Assembly: GCA_017354575.1 (NCBI GenBank)
Contig: JAFMQP010000233.1
Span: forward strand, 1 to 6,548
Origin: Acidothermales bacterium
GTDB taxonomy: Bacteria > Actinomycetota > Actinomycetes > Streptosporangiales > WHST01
Direction of reading: 5' to 3'
DNA: 6,548 bases
The position numbers and the translations under genes are program-made. How positions within the stretch are numbered: position 1 is the first letter of the stretch; the number at the start of each line of letters is the position of its first letter. The notes below the pieces were generated by a model. That model was given only the letters and a program-made list of their open reading frames with translations. It did not search any database and was not told where the DNA came from. Positions 5,920 to 6,548 of the stretch are shown here, piece by piece.

Positions 5920-6548
5920 CCAGGCTCGCACGTTCCCCGCGTTCCCGCGGACGCAGCGCGGCGCGCGGTTCGCGCGCTCCTGGTGGGGCAACGCCTGGGT
6001 CAAGGCGATGGAGGACACCTCGCTCGACAAGGGCCGGCTCTCCCGCGGCCGCACCTATGCCCGTACCGGTCACGTCGACGCCATCACCGTCAGCGCCGGG
6101 CTGCTGACCGCCTCCGTGCACGGCAGCGACGTCGAGCCGTACGAGACGCGCGTGTCCGTCGAGCCGCTGACCGACGCGGAGTGGGACCGCTTCCTCGGCC
6201 AGGTCGCCGCACGGGCCGGGCACATCGCCGCGCTGCTCGACAAGGACATGCCGCACGACCTCGTCGACGCGGCCGCGGACGCGGGCGTGCACCTGCTCCC
6301 GTCGGTCGGCGACCTCGACCCCGAGTGCAGCTGCCTCGACTGGGGTTACCCGTGCAAGCATGCCGCGGCTCTCTGCTACCAGGCGTCCTGGCTGCTCGAC
6401 GCCGACCCGTTCGTGCTGTTGCTGCTGCGCGGCCGTGGCGAGCGTGCGCTCCTCGACGAGTTGCAGCGCCGGAACGCCGGTCTGGCCAACGCGTCCGCCG
6501 ACACCGAGCCGGCCCGCCCGGTGGGTGAGCCGGCCGCGGCGGCGTACG
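5912..6548 (+). CDS. SWIM zinc-finger protein, partial at 3' end
   Basis: This frame is open from GTG 5912 to the window end, giving 212 complete codons without a stop. The N-terminal block contains SWWGNAWVKAMED (residues 23-35) and RLSRGRTYARTGHV (42-55), which typify the bacterial SWIM-finger proteins found beside SNF2 helicases. The zinc finger is C139-S-C141 ... C148-K-H150, matching the SWIM pattern CxC-x(n)-CxH with n = 6. SWIM fingers are predicted to bind DNA or protein partners. After residue 190 the chain becomes Ala/Pro-rich and low in complexity, probably a linker or disordered tail. The start overlaps the SNF2 gene by 8 nt, with GAGG at 5903-5906 as ribosome-binding site 5 nt upstream, so translation is probably coupled. 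A joint role with the SNF2 ATPase is a strong contextual inference, but the substrate is unknown. Confidence 0.9.
   Translation, partial: MTDQARTFPAFPRTQRGARFARSWWGNAWVKAMEDTSLDKGRLSRGRTYARTGHVDAITVSAGLLTASVHGSDVEPYETRVSVEPLTDAEWDRFLGQVAARAGHIAALLDKDMPHDLVDAAADAGVHLLPSVGDLDPECSCLDWGYPCKHAAALCYQASWLLDADPFVLLLLRGRGERALLDELQRRNAGLANASADTEPARPVGEPAAAAY

Noticed and set aside
3130..6548. The SNF2-SWIM region as a known phage-defence island (for example DISARM-like)
   Set aside because: No methyltransferase, nuclease, phospholipase-D domain or other defence partner is visible, and the upstream neighbours are housekeeping genes. The window ends too soon to exclude further partners downstream.

Overview
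The window is very GC-rich, with strong G/C bias at third codon positions, frequent GTG starts, and gene families and gene order typical of actinomycetes. The evidence points to a high-GC actinobacterial chromosome, but genus or order cannot be fixed from this sequence alone. I see no transposase, integrase, CRISPR array, tRNA or rRNA, and no compositional break that would suggest recent transfer.

Layout, left to right. (1) Positions 1-122, minus strand: the first 40 codons of a secreted protein with a textbook signal peptide and a perfect AAGGAGG ribosome-binding site. It is possibly a gamma-glutamyltransferase and is cut by the window edge. (2) Positions 123-240: a 118-bp divergent intergenic region with an apparent leaderless promoter for purK. 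(3) Positions 241-1889: purK and purE, overlapping by 4 nt, which encode the two-step N5-CAIR route in de novo purine synthesis. (4) Positions 1890-2027: an intergenic region dense in small inverted repeats, with a possible promoter for the next gene. (5) Positions 2028-3065: a MscS-family mechanosensitive channel, for which I prefer a start 34 codons downstream of the longest possible one. (6) Positions 3066-3129: a short gap with a second apparent leaderless promoter. (7) Positions 3130-5919: a 929-aa SNF2-family helicase/ATPase. (8) Positions 5912-6548: a SWIM zinc-finger protein overlapping the helicase gene by 8 nt and running off the right edge.

Functionally there are three units: purine biosynthesis (purKE), osmotic protection (the MscS channel), and a translationally coupled SNF2 ATPase plus SWIM zinc-finger pair that probably acts on nucleic acids. 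The SNF2-SWIM pair is the part whose biological role is least understood. The rest is ordinary housekeeping sequence. I did not find convincing evidence of a wholly new system. The observations most worth checking are the two apparent leaderless promoters with the same geometry, the SNF2-SWIM coupling, and the nested inverted repeats upstream of the channel gene.
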